NCBI GenBank assembly: GCA_016763215.1
Contig: JAESUF010000389.1
Location: 1 to 12,311, forward strand
DNA from: Flavobacteriaceae bacterium
GTDB lineage: Bacteria > Bacteroidota > Bacteroidia > Flavobacteriales > Flavobacteriaceae
DNA: 12,311 nt
Direction: 5' to 3'
Of the stretch, positions 1 through 7,212 are shown piece after piece. The position numbers were made by a program, and so were the translations under genes. Under the pieces are notes generated by a model, which saw only the letters and a list, made by a program, of their open reading frames with translations, was not told where the DNA came from and made no database searches. Each line of letters begins with the position of its first letter. Position 1 is the stretch's first letter.

Positions 1-1
1 G

Positions 2-94
2 CATCTTGAGCCAAACTATAGCATGCCAACAGAAAAGGATGCAGATGGTAACAGAGATGGAGAATTCAATCTTGGATTGGGTTATCGTTTCTAA
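2..94 (+). CDS. 3' end of an outer-membrane beta-barrel protein (partial)
   Basis: Only the last 30 codons and a TAA stop at 92-94 are present; the gene starts outside the window. The visible residues include an acidic turn-like stretch (EKDADGNRDGEF) followed by NLGLGYRF at the C-terminus. A final beta-strand with alternating hydrophobic residues and a terminal phenylalanine is the usual C-terminal signal of outer-membrane barrels recognised by the BAM machinery, and a Asp/Gly/Asn-rich turn before it suits a barrel loop. The family cannot be named from so little sequence. The gene is convergent with accD and shares a hairpin terminator with it. Confidence 0.6.
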   Translation, partial: HLEPNYSMPTEKDADGNRDGEFNLGLGYRF

Positions 95-116
95 GACATT
101 AAATAAGTTAATAAAC

Positions 117-142
117 AAGCCAGCTATTAGCTGGCTTTTTTT
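117..142. terminator. Hairpin terminator shared by the left-edge gene and accD
   Basis: A perfect 9-bp stem (AAGCCAGCT at 117-125, AGCTGGCTT at 129-137) closes a 3-base loop. It is followed on the + strand by a run of seven T at 136-142, the classic intrinsic terminator form for the rightward gene ending at 94. The T run reaches the stop codon of accD (141-143), so accD's own transcript carries the same hairpin directly after its stop. In that direction the trailing U tract is weak, so termination is probably better for the rightward transcript. Confidence 0.85.
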
Positions 143-998
143 ATGCTCTTACTGGTTGATTTTGAATCAAATCTATATATAAGTTAATTTGTTTTTTCAA
201 ATCTTTCCGATCATAAATCCCATCCAAGAAACCGTGCTCTAATACAAATTCTGAACGTTGAAATCCTTCGGGTAAATCTTTCCCTGTGGTATCTTTTACA
301 ATTCTAGGGCCAGCAAATGCAATTAAAGCATTGGGTTCAGCGATATTAATATCTCCCAACATAGCAAATGATGCTGTAGTTCCTCCAGTAGTTGGATCTG
401 TACATAATGAGATGTATGGAATTTTAGCTTCTGCTAATTGTGCTAATTTTGCTGAGGTTTTTACCAATTGCATTAAAGATAATGAAGCCTCCATCATTCT
501 CGCTCCTCCAGATTTTGAAATCATTAAGAAAGGAAGTTTATGTTGAATAGAGTAATCAATTGCTCTTGCAATTTTTTCTCCAACAACACTCCCCATTGAA
601 CCACCAATAAACGAAAAATCCATTGCAGCAATTACAATATCTTTTCCAAGTGATTTACCGACAGCTGTTCTTACTGCATCTTTCAATTTGGTTTTCTCTT
701 GTGCTGCTTTTAAACGATCTGGGTACTTTTTTGTATCCTCAAATTTTAATGGATCTTTAGATGTTAGCTTTGAGTTAAGTTCCTTAAATTTAGCATCATC
801 AAAAAGTAATTCAAAATATTCTTTACTCCCAATTCTTACATGATATCCGTCTTCTGGACTAACATATAAGTTCCTTTTTAATTCTTCAGTATCTATAATT
901 TTCCCACTCGGGGTCTTATACCACAATCCTTTTGGAGTATCTTTTTTTGCTTCCGTAGGTGTATGAATTCCTTTGTCTTTTCTTTTAAACCAAGCCAT
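141..998 (-). CDS. accD: Acetyl-CoA carboxylase carboxyltransferase, beta subunit
   Basis: AccD pairs with AccA to form the carboxyltransferase of acetyl-CoA carboxylase, which moves the carboxyl group from biotin-BCCP to acetyl-CoA to make malonyl-CoA, the first committed step of fatty acid synthesis. The 285-residue protein is close to the usual family length. The crotonase-like core is well preserved: [14 protein letters not shown] (130-143), SGGARMME (163-170), [16 protein letters not shown] (201-216) and AFAGPR (227-232), which build the CoA pocket and oxyanion holes. The N-terminal zinc ribbon of the E. coli protein is recognisable by its flanks (GLWYK and ELKRNL), but none of its four cysteines is present; the only cysteine is Cys199. 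The start ATG at 998-996 gives the expected MAWFKR opening. There is no Shine-Dalgarno, which is normal in this phylum. A good promoter lies 70-100 bases upstream, so accD is probably transcribed separately from fbaA. Confidence 0.97.
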   Translation of the reverse strand: MAWFKRKDKGIHTPTEAKKDTPKGLWYKTPSGKIIDTEELKRNLYVSPEDGYHVRIGSKEYFELLFDDAKFKELNSKLTSKDPLKFEDTKKYPDRLKAAQEKTKLKDAVRTAVGKSLGKDIVIAAMDFSFIGGSMGSVVGEKIARAIDYSIQHKLPFLMISKSGGARMMEASLSLMQLVKTSAKLAQLAEAKIPYISLCTDPTTGGTTASFAMLGDINIAEPNALIAFAGPRIVKDTTGKDLPEGFQRSEFVLEHGFLDGIYDRKDLKKQINLYIDLIQNQPVRA

Positions 999-1066
999 AC
1001 TTATAGTAATTAGTTGTCTGTTTTATTCTTGACGACTTTTGTTCTTATTCGTGTTGCGCCAGCCGA

Positions 1067-1098
1067 CAAATTTAGTTTATTAATTTTTAAGTAGCCAA
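1067..1098 (-). promoter_or_regulatory. Bacteroidota-type promoter of accD
   Basis: On the minus strand there is a -33 TTG (1098-1096), a 21-base spacer and a -7 box TAAATTTG (1074-1067) that fits TAnnTTTG. Transcription would begin near 1060, giving a leader of about 60 bases. This is the best promoter match in the window together with that of proS. The rest of the 999-1184 gap shows no open reading frame or strong hairpin. Confidence 0.65.
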
Positions 1099-1184
1099 CT
1101 AAAAAAAGAAAGTCTGGAAAATTGACAATTTTGTAATTAAAAGGCCATTTAACCAGACGTAACTGTGCGTGAAATATTTTTAAC

Positions 1185-2252
1185 TTATAGCGTATTTACA
1201 TTGTTAAGGTCTTCAAAGGCCTTTTTTAAACGTGCTTTGAACGTTAATTCTCCTTCTCGAATCCATTTTCTAGGATCATAGTATTTTTTGTTGGGTACTT
1301 CCGCTCCTTCTGGGTTTCCAATTTGAGTTTTTAGGTACTCAACATTTCCTGTTACATAATCACGAACTCCTTCTGTAAAAGCAAATTGTAAATCGGTATC
1401 GATGTTCATTTTAATAACACCATACCCAATAGCTTCCCTAATTTCTTCCAAGGTAGAACCAGATCCACCATGGAAAACGAAATCTATTGTGTTTTGTGGA
1501 ACGTTGTATTTGTTTGAAATATACTCTTGAGAGTTTCTCAAAATCTTTGGTGTTAATTTTACATTCCCAGGTTTGTAAACACCATGCACATTTCCAAAAG
1601 CAGCTGCGATTGTAAATTGAGGACTAATTTTCATCAATTCTTCATATGCATAAGCAACTTCTTCAGGTTGCGTATACAATTTAGAAACGTCTACATCAGA
1701 ATTATCTACACCGTCTTCTTCTCCACCAGTAATTCCTAGCTCTATTTCTAAAGTCATTCCCATTTTGCTCATTCGAGTTAAGTAAGTCTTACAAATTTCG
1801 ATATTCTCTTCGATAGGCTCTTCAGATAAATCAATCATATGAGAACTATACAAAGGTTTTCCTGTAGCTGCAAAATGCTCTTCACTAGCATCTAACAATC
1901 CGTCGATCCATGGTAATAACTTTTTTGCTGCATGGTCTGTATGCAGAATTACAGGGATTCCATAAGCTTCAGCTAACAAGTGTATATGCTTGGCTCCAGC
2001 AATACCACCAAGAATTGCTGACCTTTGTTGTTCATTAGACAGTCCTTTTCCAGCATTAAACTGTGCTCCTCCATTCGAGAATTGAATTATAACAGGCGAA
2101 TTTAAATCTTTTGCAGTTTCTAATACTGCATTAACTGTATTTGAGCCAACAACATTTACAGCAGGTAGTGCAAAACCTTTTTCTTTGGCTAGTTTAAAAA
2201 TAGCTTGTACTTCTTGACCAGTGGCAACACCTGGTTTTATATTATGACTCAT
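1185..2252 (-). CDS. fbaA: Class II fructose-bisphosphate aldolase
   Basis: This zinc-dependent cytosolic enzyme splits fructose 1,6-bisphosphate into dihydroxyacetone phosphate and glyceraldehyde 3-phosphate, and runs in reverse in gluconeogenesis. The 355 residues match the class IIA (E. coli FbaA, about 359 residues) length. Visible signatures are ILHTDHAAKK (102-111) with the catalytic Asp106 and the zinc ligand His107, the ELGITGGEEDGVDNS loop (171-185) with the ligand Glu171, NVHGVYKPGN (221-230) with ligand His223, FHGGSGS (260-266) with ligand His261 and the phosphate-binding loop, and NIDTD (283-287). The long TGGEEDG loop separates class IIA from the shorter class IIB enzymes. The start ATG gives the expected MSHNIKPGVATGQEV. 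It lies 106 bases downstream of the tamL-like gene and has its own candidate -7 box. Confidence 0.97.
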   Translation of the reverse strand: MSHNIKPGVATGQEVQAIFKLAKEKGFALPAVNVVGSNTVNAVLETAKDLNSPVIIQFSNGGAQFNAGKGLSNEQQRSAILGGIAGAKHIHLLAEAYGIPVILHTDHAAKKLLPWIDGLLDASEEHFAATGKPLYSSHMIDLSEEPIEENIEICKTYLTRMSKMGMTLEIELGITGGEEDGVDNSDVDVSKLYTQPEEVAYAYEELMKISPQFTIAAAFGNVHGVYKPGNVKLTPKILRNSQEYISNKYNVPQNTIDFVFHGGSGSTLEEIREAIGYGVIKMNIDTDLQFAFTEGVRDYVTGNVEYLKTQIGNPEGAEVPNKKYYDPRKWIREGELTFKARLKKAFEDLNNVNTL

Positions 2253-2284
2253 TGTTTAAATTTTAATAGTTGTGATTAAAGTAT

Positions 2285-2292
2285 CAAAAGTA
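2285..2292 (-). promoter_or_regulatory. Candidate -7 box upstream of fbaA
   Basis: On the minus strand TACTTTTG fits TAnnTTTG exactly and would start transcription near 2278, about 26 bases before the fbaA ATG. No TTG is found at the expected -33 distance; the nearest approach is CTG 24 bases upstream. The box could let fbaA be expressed apart from the tamL-like gene ahead of it. The 2253-2358 gap contains nothing else I can name. Confidence 0.45.
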
Positions 2293-2358
2293 ATAAAAAA
2301 GGCTGTTTTTAAGCTTCAGAAGGTGAAAAAAAAGCGAAATCGATATCGGAAAATGAAC

Positions 2359-4869
2359 TTAAAAAGGATAGTTAATTCCGATGTTGTAAACAGCATTTGA
2401 AAAATTATAATTTTGAAACCATTTTTTACCACGTAAATAAGGCTCTCTAGTTTTAAAACCAAGATCGAGTCTAAAGACTAAAAAACTAAAATCATATCGA
2501 AGACCAAAACCAGAGCCTACAGCAATGTCGTTTAAAGATTTAAATCCATCAAATTTAGCTTCGTCTTCTGCGAAGATGGAGTTTGTAATATCCCAAATAT
2601 TTCCAGCATCAATAAAAAATGCACCTTTTAAGCTACCAAACAAGTTAAAACGATATTCGGCACTTGTTAGAAACTTTAAGCTACCAATATTGTATTCCAA
2701 TCCGGAATTTCTGGTTCCTGGCCCTAAATCATACGTTTGCCAAGCTCTAATATCATTAGATCCACCAGCAAAATAACTTTTAGTAAATGGAATATCAGAA
2801 TTGTCATAAGAAATAATAGCTCCCAAAAAACTACGAATTCCAAATACTGAATTATCATCTACTTCCCAGAATTTTTTATACTCAACATCTATTTTAAAGT
2901 ATTGGGCAAGTGGAATATTAAAAAAAGTTTTTCTATTGTTGCTATTTCTTTTTTGAGAAGTAAGACCTAATATATTTCCAGCATTAGCAATTCTAAACTT
3001 GAAGAAGGAAAAATTATTATCTCTAAAGTTTGATTGATCATTGTAAGTATATGAGTAAGCAATAGTTGGGATTAAAAAGTCAGAGGTAATGATATTATAG
3101 CGGTCTAGAATATTCAAATTGTCCTGATAAGCTTGTGGATTTGCTGTTTGAAAATTAGAATCGTTAAAAACGGTACTCATAAAACTTACGGTTTCACTTT
3201 GTCTTTCCAACATATAATTTGAGTCGTTAAAAAACTGTTGCGCAACACTGTTGAGTTTTTGGTATTCCGAATTATAGATGTCAAAATAATTGCCAATTTG
3301 AAGGTTTTTTACATACTGAGTATTGAAAATTTCTAATTGAATTGTTTTCTTAGGAGTATACTGCCATTTGTAATCAATTAATCCAGTTATTGTTTGCCTA
3401 TCCAGCCCAATATTTTTCTGAATACTGGTACCTAAAGTTAGCATGGTTCTAGGTGACATGTGTTTTGGAACCAGTTTGTTAAGTCCAAAAGGAGCTAAAA
3501 GTCGTGGAATTTCTAAGGAGAGGTCTGCTCCAATTTCCCATGAGTTGAAAAGGCTTCCAGCTTTGTTTGCATCTTGTGAGGCATTGAAAAAAGATCCTAA
3601 AAATGAGAGTTTAAAAATTTCTGCTCCCTTAAATGTGTTTCTATTGATAATTGAAAATTTACCAGAAATACCCAAATCTCTAATGTTAGAATGGGTTAAC
3701 TCCGTTTCTATTCCAAGAGTATATTTCTCTATAGGAGTTAAAAAAACAGTTACATCCAATTGATTTTCAATCCCATTTATAGTATCATAACTAATAGTTA
3801 CGGTTTTAAAATTCCGTAATGATTTTAAATGCTTCCGAGTCAAATTCCGTAAGGTGTCTGTATATACTTGGCCCGGTCTTAAGAAAATAGATTCTGATAA
3901 AATTTTCGGATTGTACCGAACCTCTTCATTTGCAAAGAAATCTAGCCCATTATGGGAAACAAAATTGTAGTAAGGCTCGTCTTTTTTGTTAAAAGCATAG
4001 TCTGTAACTATGTTGATTTTTCGTAACGTATGAATCTTATATGGTTTTAAAACAGAACTTCCATCTTTCTTGAATACATCATCACCATCTCTAACAAGAG
4101 TCTCTACATTGGTTTTATAATTGTTGTTAGTAGAATCTAAATTGTAAAAGCCAAGACCTTTCTCTGTAAAATTATAGACTCCATGGTTTCTAAAAAGCTT
4201 TATGATTCTTTTAGCCTCTTTAATAAAATTGTCATTATTATATTGATCGCCTGTCTTTAAAAAAGAAAACTCTTTTTCGATTTTGTACAAAGAATCTAAC
4301 ACAGGAGAATTAATTTTTGTAGTAATAGTGTCTAAAAATGTAGGGTTTCCTGTATTAATAGAATACGTAATGGTCTCTTTCTTATTTCCAACACTATCCT
4401 TTTTAGCAGAAGCATTTACTTTAAAGTATCCTAAATTTTTATAATAAGTGATTAAGTTTCTAAGTGTTTTTTTTGTCTTTTTGTCTTCTATAATTACGGG
4501 AGCTTGGCCATTTCTTAAAAACCAATTATTAAACCCAATCATTGAGTTCGCATAAGAAATACTCTGTTTTTCAGAAAAAATATTTTTAATAAAATTATAC
4601 GTTTTAGGCTTTTTCTTTCCCCATTCTGAAGCTGTCTTAGGCTTGTCTTTATTTCCTAAATTGTAGAAGTAAAGTGATAATGGAATTCCTAAGGCTTTAC
4701 TGTTTGGTTTTTGATCAATCAAATCATTCAATTCTGAATTGGAATTCTTTTTTTGATTCACAATAATAGTATTCTTTGTGAGTAAGCGCTCACTGTCTTT
4801 TACTCTTTTTACGGAATTACATCCGATTAAAAAGAGAGTCACTAAAAGAAAAAAAAAGAGTTTTTTCAT
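2359..4869 (-). CDS. tamL: Lipidated Omp85 (BamA/TamA-family) outer-membrane assembly protein, TamL-like
   Basis: This is an Omp85-superfamily barrel likely to help insert or export outer-membrane proteins. The frame stays open to an ATG at 4995, but I place the start at 4869 (836 residues). That start opens MKKLFFFLLVTLFLIGC, a lipoprotein signal with lipobox LIGC and lipidated Cys17, and the 42 residues before it resemble nothing. POTRA-like alpha/beta sequence occupies about residues 120-380 (for example residues 134-150 and 323-376). The C-terminal barrel follows and ends in GINYPF, with the usual terminal phenylalanine. The Omp85 loop-6 motif is seen as GGSNDIRAW (702-710), where BamA has VRGF, and the last strands include GFGLRYDF (787-794). 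Lipidated TamA relatives in Bacteroidota are called TamL; that name is a family-level inference here. No tamB gene is present in the window. It is divergent from the RNA methyltransferase gene. Confidence 0.88.
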   Translation of the reverse strand: MKKLFFFLLVTLFLIGCNSVKRVKDSERLLTKNTIIVNQKKNSNSELNDLIDQKPNSKALGIPLSLYFYNLGNKDKPKTASEWGKKKPKTYNFIKNIFSEKQSISYANSMIGFNNWFLRNGQAPVIIEDKKTKKTLRNLITYYKNLGYFKVNASAKKDSVGNKKETITYSINTGNPTFLDTITTKINSPVLDSLYKIEKEFSFLKTGDQYNNDNFIKEAKRIIKLFRNHGVYNFTEKGLGFYNLDSTNNNYKTNVETLVRDGDDVFKKDGSSVLKPYKIHTLRKINIVTDYAFNKKDEPYYNFVSHNGLDFFANEEVRYNPKILSESIFLRPGQVYTDTLRNLTRKHLKSLRNFKTVTISYDTINGIENQLDVTVFLTPIEKYTLGIETELTHSNIRDLGISGKFSIINRNTFKGAEIFKLSFLGSFFNASQDANKAGSLFNSWEIGADLSLEIPRLLAPFGLNKLVPKHMSPRTMLTLGTSIQKNIGLDRQTITGLIDYKWQYTPKKTIQLEIFNTQYVKNLQIGNYFDIYNSEYQKLNSVAQQFFNDSNYMLERQSETVSFMSTVFNDSNFQTANPQAYQDNLNILDRYNIITSDFLIPTIAYSYTYNDQSNFRDNNFSFFKFRIANAGNILGLTSQKRNSNNRKTFFNIPLAQYFKIDVEYKKFWEVDDNSVFGIRSFLGAIISYDNSDIPFTKSYFAGGSNDIRAWQTYDLGPGTRNSGLEYNIGSLKFLTSAEYRFNLFGSLKGAFFIDAGNIWDITNSIFAEDEAKFDGFKSLNDIAVGSGFGLRYDFSFLVFRLDLGFKTREPYLRGKKWFQNYNFSNAVYNIGINYPF

Positions 4870-4892
4870 GAAACGAATTCGCAATACAAAAT

Positions 4893-4909
4893 CAAAAATA
4901 CTATTTTTG
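4893..4909. promoter_or_regulatory. Palindromic divergent promoter core between tamL-like and RNA methyltransferase
   Basis: The 17-base sequence CAAAAATACTATTTTTG is a perfect inverted repeat around a central C. Each arm reads TATTTTTG outward, an exact TAnnTTTG -7 box. The left arm (4900-4893) would drive the tamL-like gene, with a start near 4886 and a leader of about 17 bases. The right arm (4902-4909) would drive the methyltransferase, with a start near 4916 and a leader of about 107 bases. The -33 elements are imperfect: CTG at 4923-4921 (spacer 20) leftward and TTC at 4878-4880 (spacer 21) rightward. Confidence 0.5.
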
Positions 4910-5007
4910 AAGGCTTTATCCAGATAAAAACCTTCAAGAGGTGCTTTTAATAATAATTTATGCTGGTATATAGAGTTTAAATTTTTGATTATCAATTAAT
5001 TATTAGC

Positions 5008-5022
5008 TAACTTAAAAAGTTA
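5008..5022 (+). repeat. Small inverted repeat abutting the methyltransferase start codon
   Basis: TAACTT (5008-5013) and AAGTTA (5017-5022) are perfect complements around AAA and end exactly at the ATG at 5023. The stem is all but one pair A/T per arm, so it is weak. In an mRNA without a Shine-Dalgarno it might tune initiation, but chance is a fair explanation in such AT-rich sequence. Confidence 0.35.
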
Positions 5023-5745
5023 ATGGGACTATCTAAGAATCATCTAAAACGTATAACAAGTTTACATCAAAAAAAGTATAGACAGAAGCATGAAATGTTT
5101 GTTGTTGAAGGCGTGAAAGTTGTTCGAGAATTTTTGAATTCTTCCTGCGAACTCATTTCACTTTTTTCTACAGACAATATTTTTGATGAAGTTACCGATT
5201 TTATTGAGATAACTGAGGTAGAATTGAAGAAAATAAGCCGTTTAGTCACTCCAAATAAAGTAGTTGCGATCTTTAAAATACCAAACCTAGAAGCCGCCGA
5301 ATCGAAAGGCTTAATTCTTGCGTTGGATGCTGTCAATGATCCAGGGAATTTAGGAACGATGATTCGACTTTGTGATTGGTTTGGAGTATCCGAAATTATT
5401 TGCTCCAAGGATACGGTTGATTGTTATAATTCTAAGGTAGTGCAATCAAGCATGGGGTCTTTAACAAGAGTCTCTGTCCGATATTTGAATTTAGAAGATT
5501 TTTTGCTTGAGACAAGCCTGCCGACTTTTATAGCGGACATGGATGGCGAAAATGTTTACAAAACACAATTACCAAAGGAATGTGCTGTTTTAATTATGGG
5601 TAATGAAGCGAATGGTGTTTCTGAAGCAGTAAAAAATAGTGTAAAAAACAAAATTTCCATTCCTCGATTTGGTACTCTTCAACAAACTGAAAGCTTAAAT
5701 GTAGCTACTGCAACAGCGATCTTATTAAGTGAATTTAGAAGGTAA
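5023..5745 (+). CDS. TrmH/SpoU-family RNA 2'-O-methyltransferase
   Basis: The product is a knotted (SPOUT) methyltransferase that uses S-adenosylmethionine to methylate a ribose 2'-OH in tRNA or rRNA. The 240-residue length is typical. The N-terminal substrate-binding domain has the expected basic opening and MFVVEGVKVVREFL (25-38). The three SpoU motifs follow: NDPGNLGTMIR (105-115), with the catalytic Asn/Arg positions; IMGNEANGVSE (191-201); and IPRFGTLQQTESLNVATA (213-230), which contains the SLNV core of the knot and a slightly longer loop than the usual P-M-x-G-x-x-E-S-L-N-V. The exact RNA target (RlmB-like, TrmH-like or other) cannot be told from sequence alone, so I give no symbol. 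The gene is divergent from the tamL-like gene and convergent with porT, with stop codons six bases apart. Confidence 0.93.
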   Translation: MGLSKNHLKRITSLHQKKYRQKHEMFVVEGVKVVREFLNSSCELISLFSTDNIFDEVTDFIEITEVELKKISRLVTPNKVVAIFKIPNLEAAESKGLILALDAVNDPGNLGTMIRLCDWFGVSEIICSKDTVDCYNSKVVQSSMGSLTRVSVRYLNLEDFLLETSLPTFIADMDGENVYKTQLPKECAVLIMGNEANGVSEAVKNSVKNKISIPRFGTLQQTESLNVATATAILLSEFRR

Positions 5746-5756
5746 TATAGTTTACC
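5741..5756. terminator. Short inverted repeat holding both convergent stop codons
   Basis: GGTAA (5741-5745) and TTACC (5752-5756) pair around a 6-base loop. The methyltransferase stop (5743-5745) and the porT stop (5754-5752) sit in opposite arms. There is no T run on either side, so it is at best a weak bidirectional terminator. It is the only candidate structure between these convergent genes. Confidence 0.35.
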
Positions 5757-6474
5757 AACCTCCTTCAAAGGCAAAATTGATAAAAACACCTCGTGTTGAG
5801 AAGACATTAATCGGTGAGGTCCATTGGCTATTCGGATCATTATCATCAACCAATTCACGATTCATTGCAAAAATTCCACGAATAGAAGGAGAGAATTTGA
5901 AATAGTAGAGATAAATATCAATTCCAATTCCAAGTTCATACATGAAATTTGTTGCCTTCATCCTGAATTCACCACTTAGGTTGTCATCAGAATTATCTTG
6001 GTTGCTAGAGAAGTTATGATCATAAGAAACTCCAGCAACCACATAAGGTCTTATATTATTCCATCTATTGGTGCTAAATTTAAGAACCAATGGAAGATGT
6101 AAATACGTTGAACCTATTTCTCGAACACTATCTCTTGCGTTTAATAAGTGATTAAAGTAAATCGTTTTAGAGTTACTCATTAGTCCAGGCTCAAAACGTA
6201 AACTGATGTTTTTATGTAAACGAAAATCGGCAATCATCCCAACATTAAAGCCAGGGGTTGGTTTTACTTCAATACTGGCATTTGGGAAGTTGCTAGGCTT
6301 TAAATTTACCTTAAAATCATTGTAATTCAAACCTAAATAAAAACCATAATGAAATTTAGGTTCATCAAAAGTGGGTAAATTATCTACATTCATTCGATTC
6401 CTCTTTTGAAATATCTGAGACGATACCGGAATTATATATAGTAATGCAATAAGTATAAAAAGTGTTTTCTTCAT
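5752..6474 (-). CDS. porT: Type IX secretion system outer-membrane protein PorT/SprT
   Basis: PorT (SprT in gliding flavobacteria) is an outer-membrane beta-barrel needed for type IX secretion, which exports proteases, adhesins and gliding motility proteins across the outer membrane. The 240-residue protein begins with a signal peptide (about residues 1-20, MKKTLFILIALLYIIPVSSQ). The mature part opens with the family-typical sequence NLPTFDEPKFHYGFYLGLNY (32-51) and continues as amphipathic strands such as PGFNVGMIADFRLHKN and LHLPLVLKFS. The C-terminus is FEGGW, an aromatic barrel end. Its ATG lies one base after the ubiE stop codon, so it is probably translated by coupling, as the last gene of the NifU-ubiE-porT operon. 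It belongs to the general PorT_2/OmpW-like fold, but the specific motif and gene context favour true PorT over a generic PorT-family protein. Confidence 0.9.
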   Translation of the reverse strand: MKKTLFILIALLYIIPVSSQIFQKRNRMNVDNLPTFDEPKFHYGFYLGLNYNDFKVNLKPSNFPNASIEVKPTPGFNVGMIADFRLHKNISLRFEPGLMSNSKTIYFNHLLNARDSVREIGSTYLHLPLVLKFSTNRWNNIRPYVVAGVSYDHNFSSNQDNSDDNLSGEFRMKATNFMYELGIGIDIYLYYFKFSPSIRGIFAMNRELVDDNDPNSQWTSPINVFSTRGVFINFAFEGGW

Positions 6475-6475
6475 G

Positions 6476-7204
6476 CTATTTTGTAGCAGAGTAGATTGTT
6501 GCTACTCCAAATGTAACAGGTTTGTATTCTGTATTGATAAACCCATTTTTTTGTAAAATATTGTCGAGTGCTTCTCCAAAAGGAAAAGAATTTGCAGATT
6601 CACTTAAATAGGAATAGGCAACTTTGTCTTTTGAAAAAATCTTTCCAATAATTGGTAAGATAAAAGAAGTGTGAATCTTATATCCTTGTTTGTAAGGGAA
6701 TCTTGTAGGGTTTGAAGTTTCTAGAATAACAAAAGTTCCATTAGGTTTTAAAACTCGTCTAATCTCTGTAAGCCCTTTATTGAGATTTGCAAAATTCCGA
6801 ACTCCAAAAGAAACTGTAATGGCATCAAAAGTATTATCTTCAAAAGGCATATTTTCAGAGTCTCCTACCACCATCTCTATTTGCACATTCAAATTTGCTT
6901 TGGCAATTTTTTCTCGGCCAACCTCTAACATTCCTTCAGAAATATCCAAACCAGTAATTTTTTCTGGATTTAGTTCTGCCATCATAATCGCTAAATCACC
7001 CGTGCCTGTAGCAATGTCTAAAATTTGTTTCGGATTGTTTCTTGAAACAATTTTGACCACTTTTTTTCTCCAACTTACATCAATTCCAAATGAAATAACT
7101 CTATTTAAGCGATCATAGTTTTTAGAAATGTTGTTAAACATTGTAGCAACTTGCTCCTTCTTTCCTAGGTCAGAATCTTTGTATGGTTTGATGATTTTTG
7201 ACAT
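6476..7204 (-). CDS. ubiE: Demethylmenaquinone methyltransferase (UbiE/MenG)
   Basis: This SAM-dependent enzyme methylates demethylmenaquinol in the last step of menaquinone synthesis. Flavobacteria use menaquinone as their only respiratory quinone, so the MenG role is expected rather than the ubiquinone one. The 242-residue length is typical. The class I methyltransferase motif I is [10 protein letters not shown] (61-70), the acidic SAM ribose ligand is Asp87 in GLDISEGML, and GDSENMPF (114-121) marks the adenine pocket. The UbiE family signatures are present as [16 protein letters not shown] (30-45) and [16 protein letters not shown] (149-164); the first carries Asp where many relatives have His. 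The upstream gene's TAA stop overlaps an AAGG six bases before this ATG, an unusually clear Shine-Dalgarno for this phylum. The gene lies 8 bases after the NifU-family gene and 1 base before porT. Confidence 0.95.
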   Translation of the reverse strand: MSKIIKPYKDSDLGKKEQVATMFNNISKNYDRLNRVISFGIDVSWRKKVVKIVSRNNPKQILDIATGTGDLAIMMAELNPEKITGLDISEGMLEVGREKIAKANLNVQIEMVVGDSENMPFEDNTFDAITVSFGVRNFANLNKGLTEIRRVLKPNGTFVILETSNPTRFPYKQGYKIHTSFILPIIGKIFSKDKVAYSYLSESANSFPFGEALDNILQKNGFINTEYKPVTFGVATIYSATK

Positions 7205-7212
7205 GGTGTACC

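Noticed and set aside
286..546. An 86-codon + strand open frame opposite accD
   Set aside because: It is fully antisense to a conserved region of accD, with no recognisable domain and no promoter box upstream.
3443..3763. A 106-codon + strand open frame opposite the tamL-like gene
   Set aside because: It is antisense to the barrel-coding part of a clearly real gene, and its sequence has no recognisable motif.
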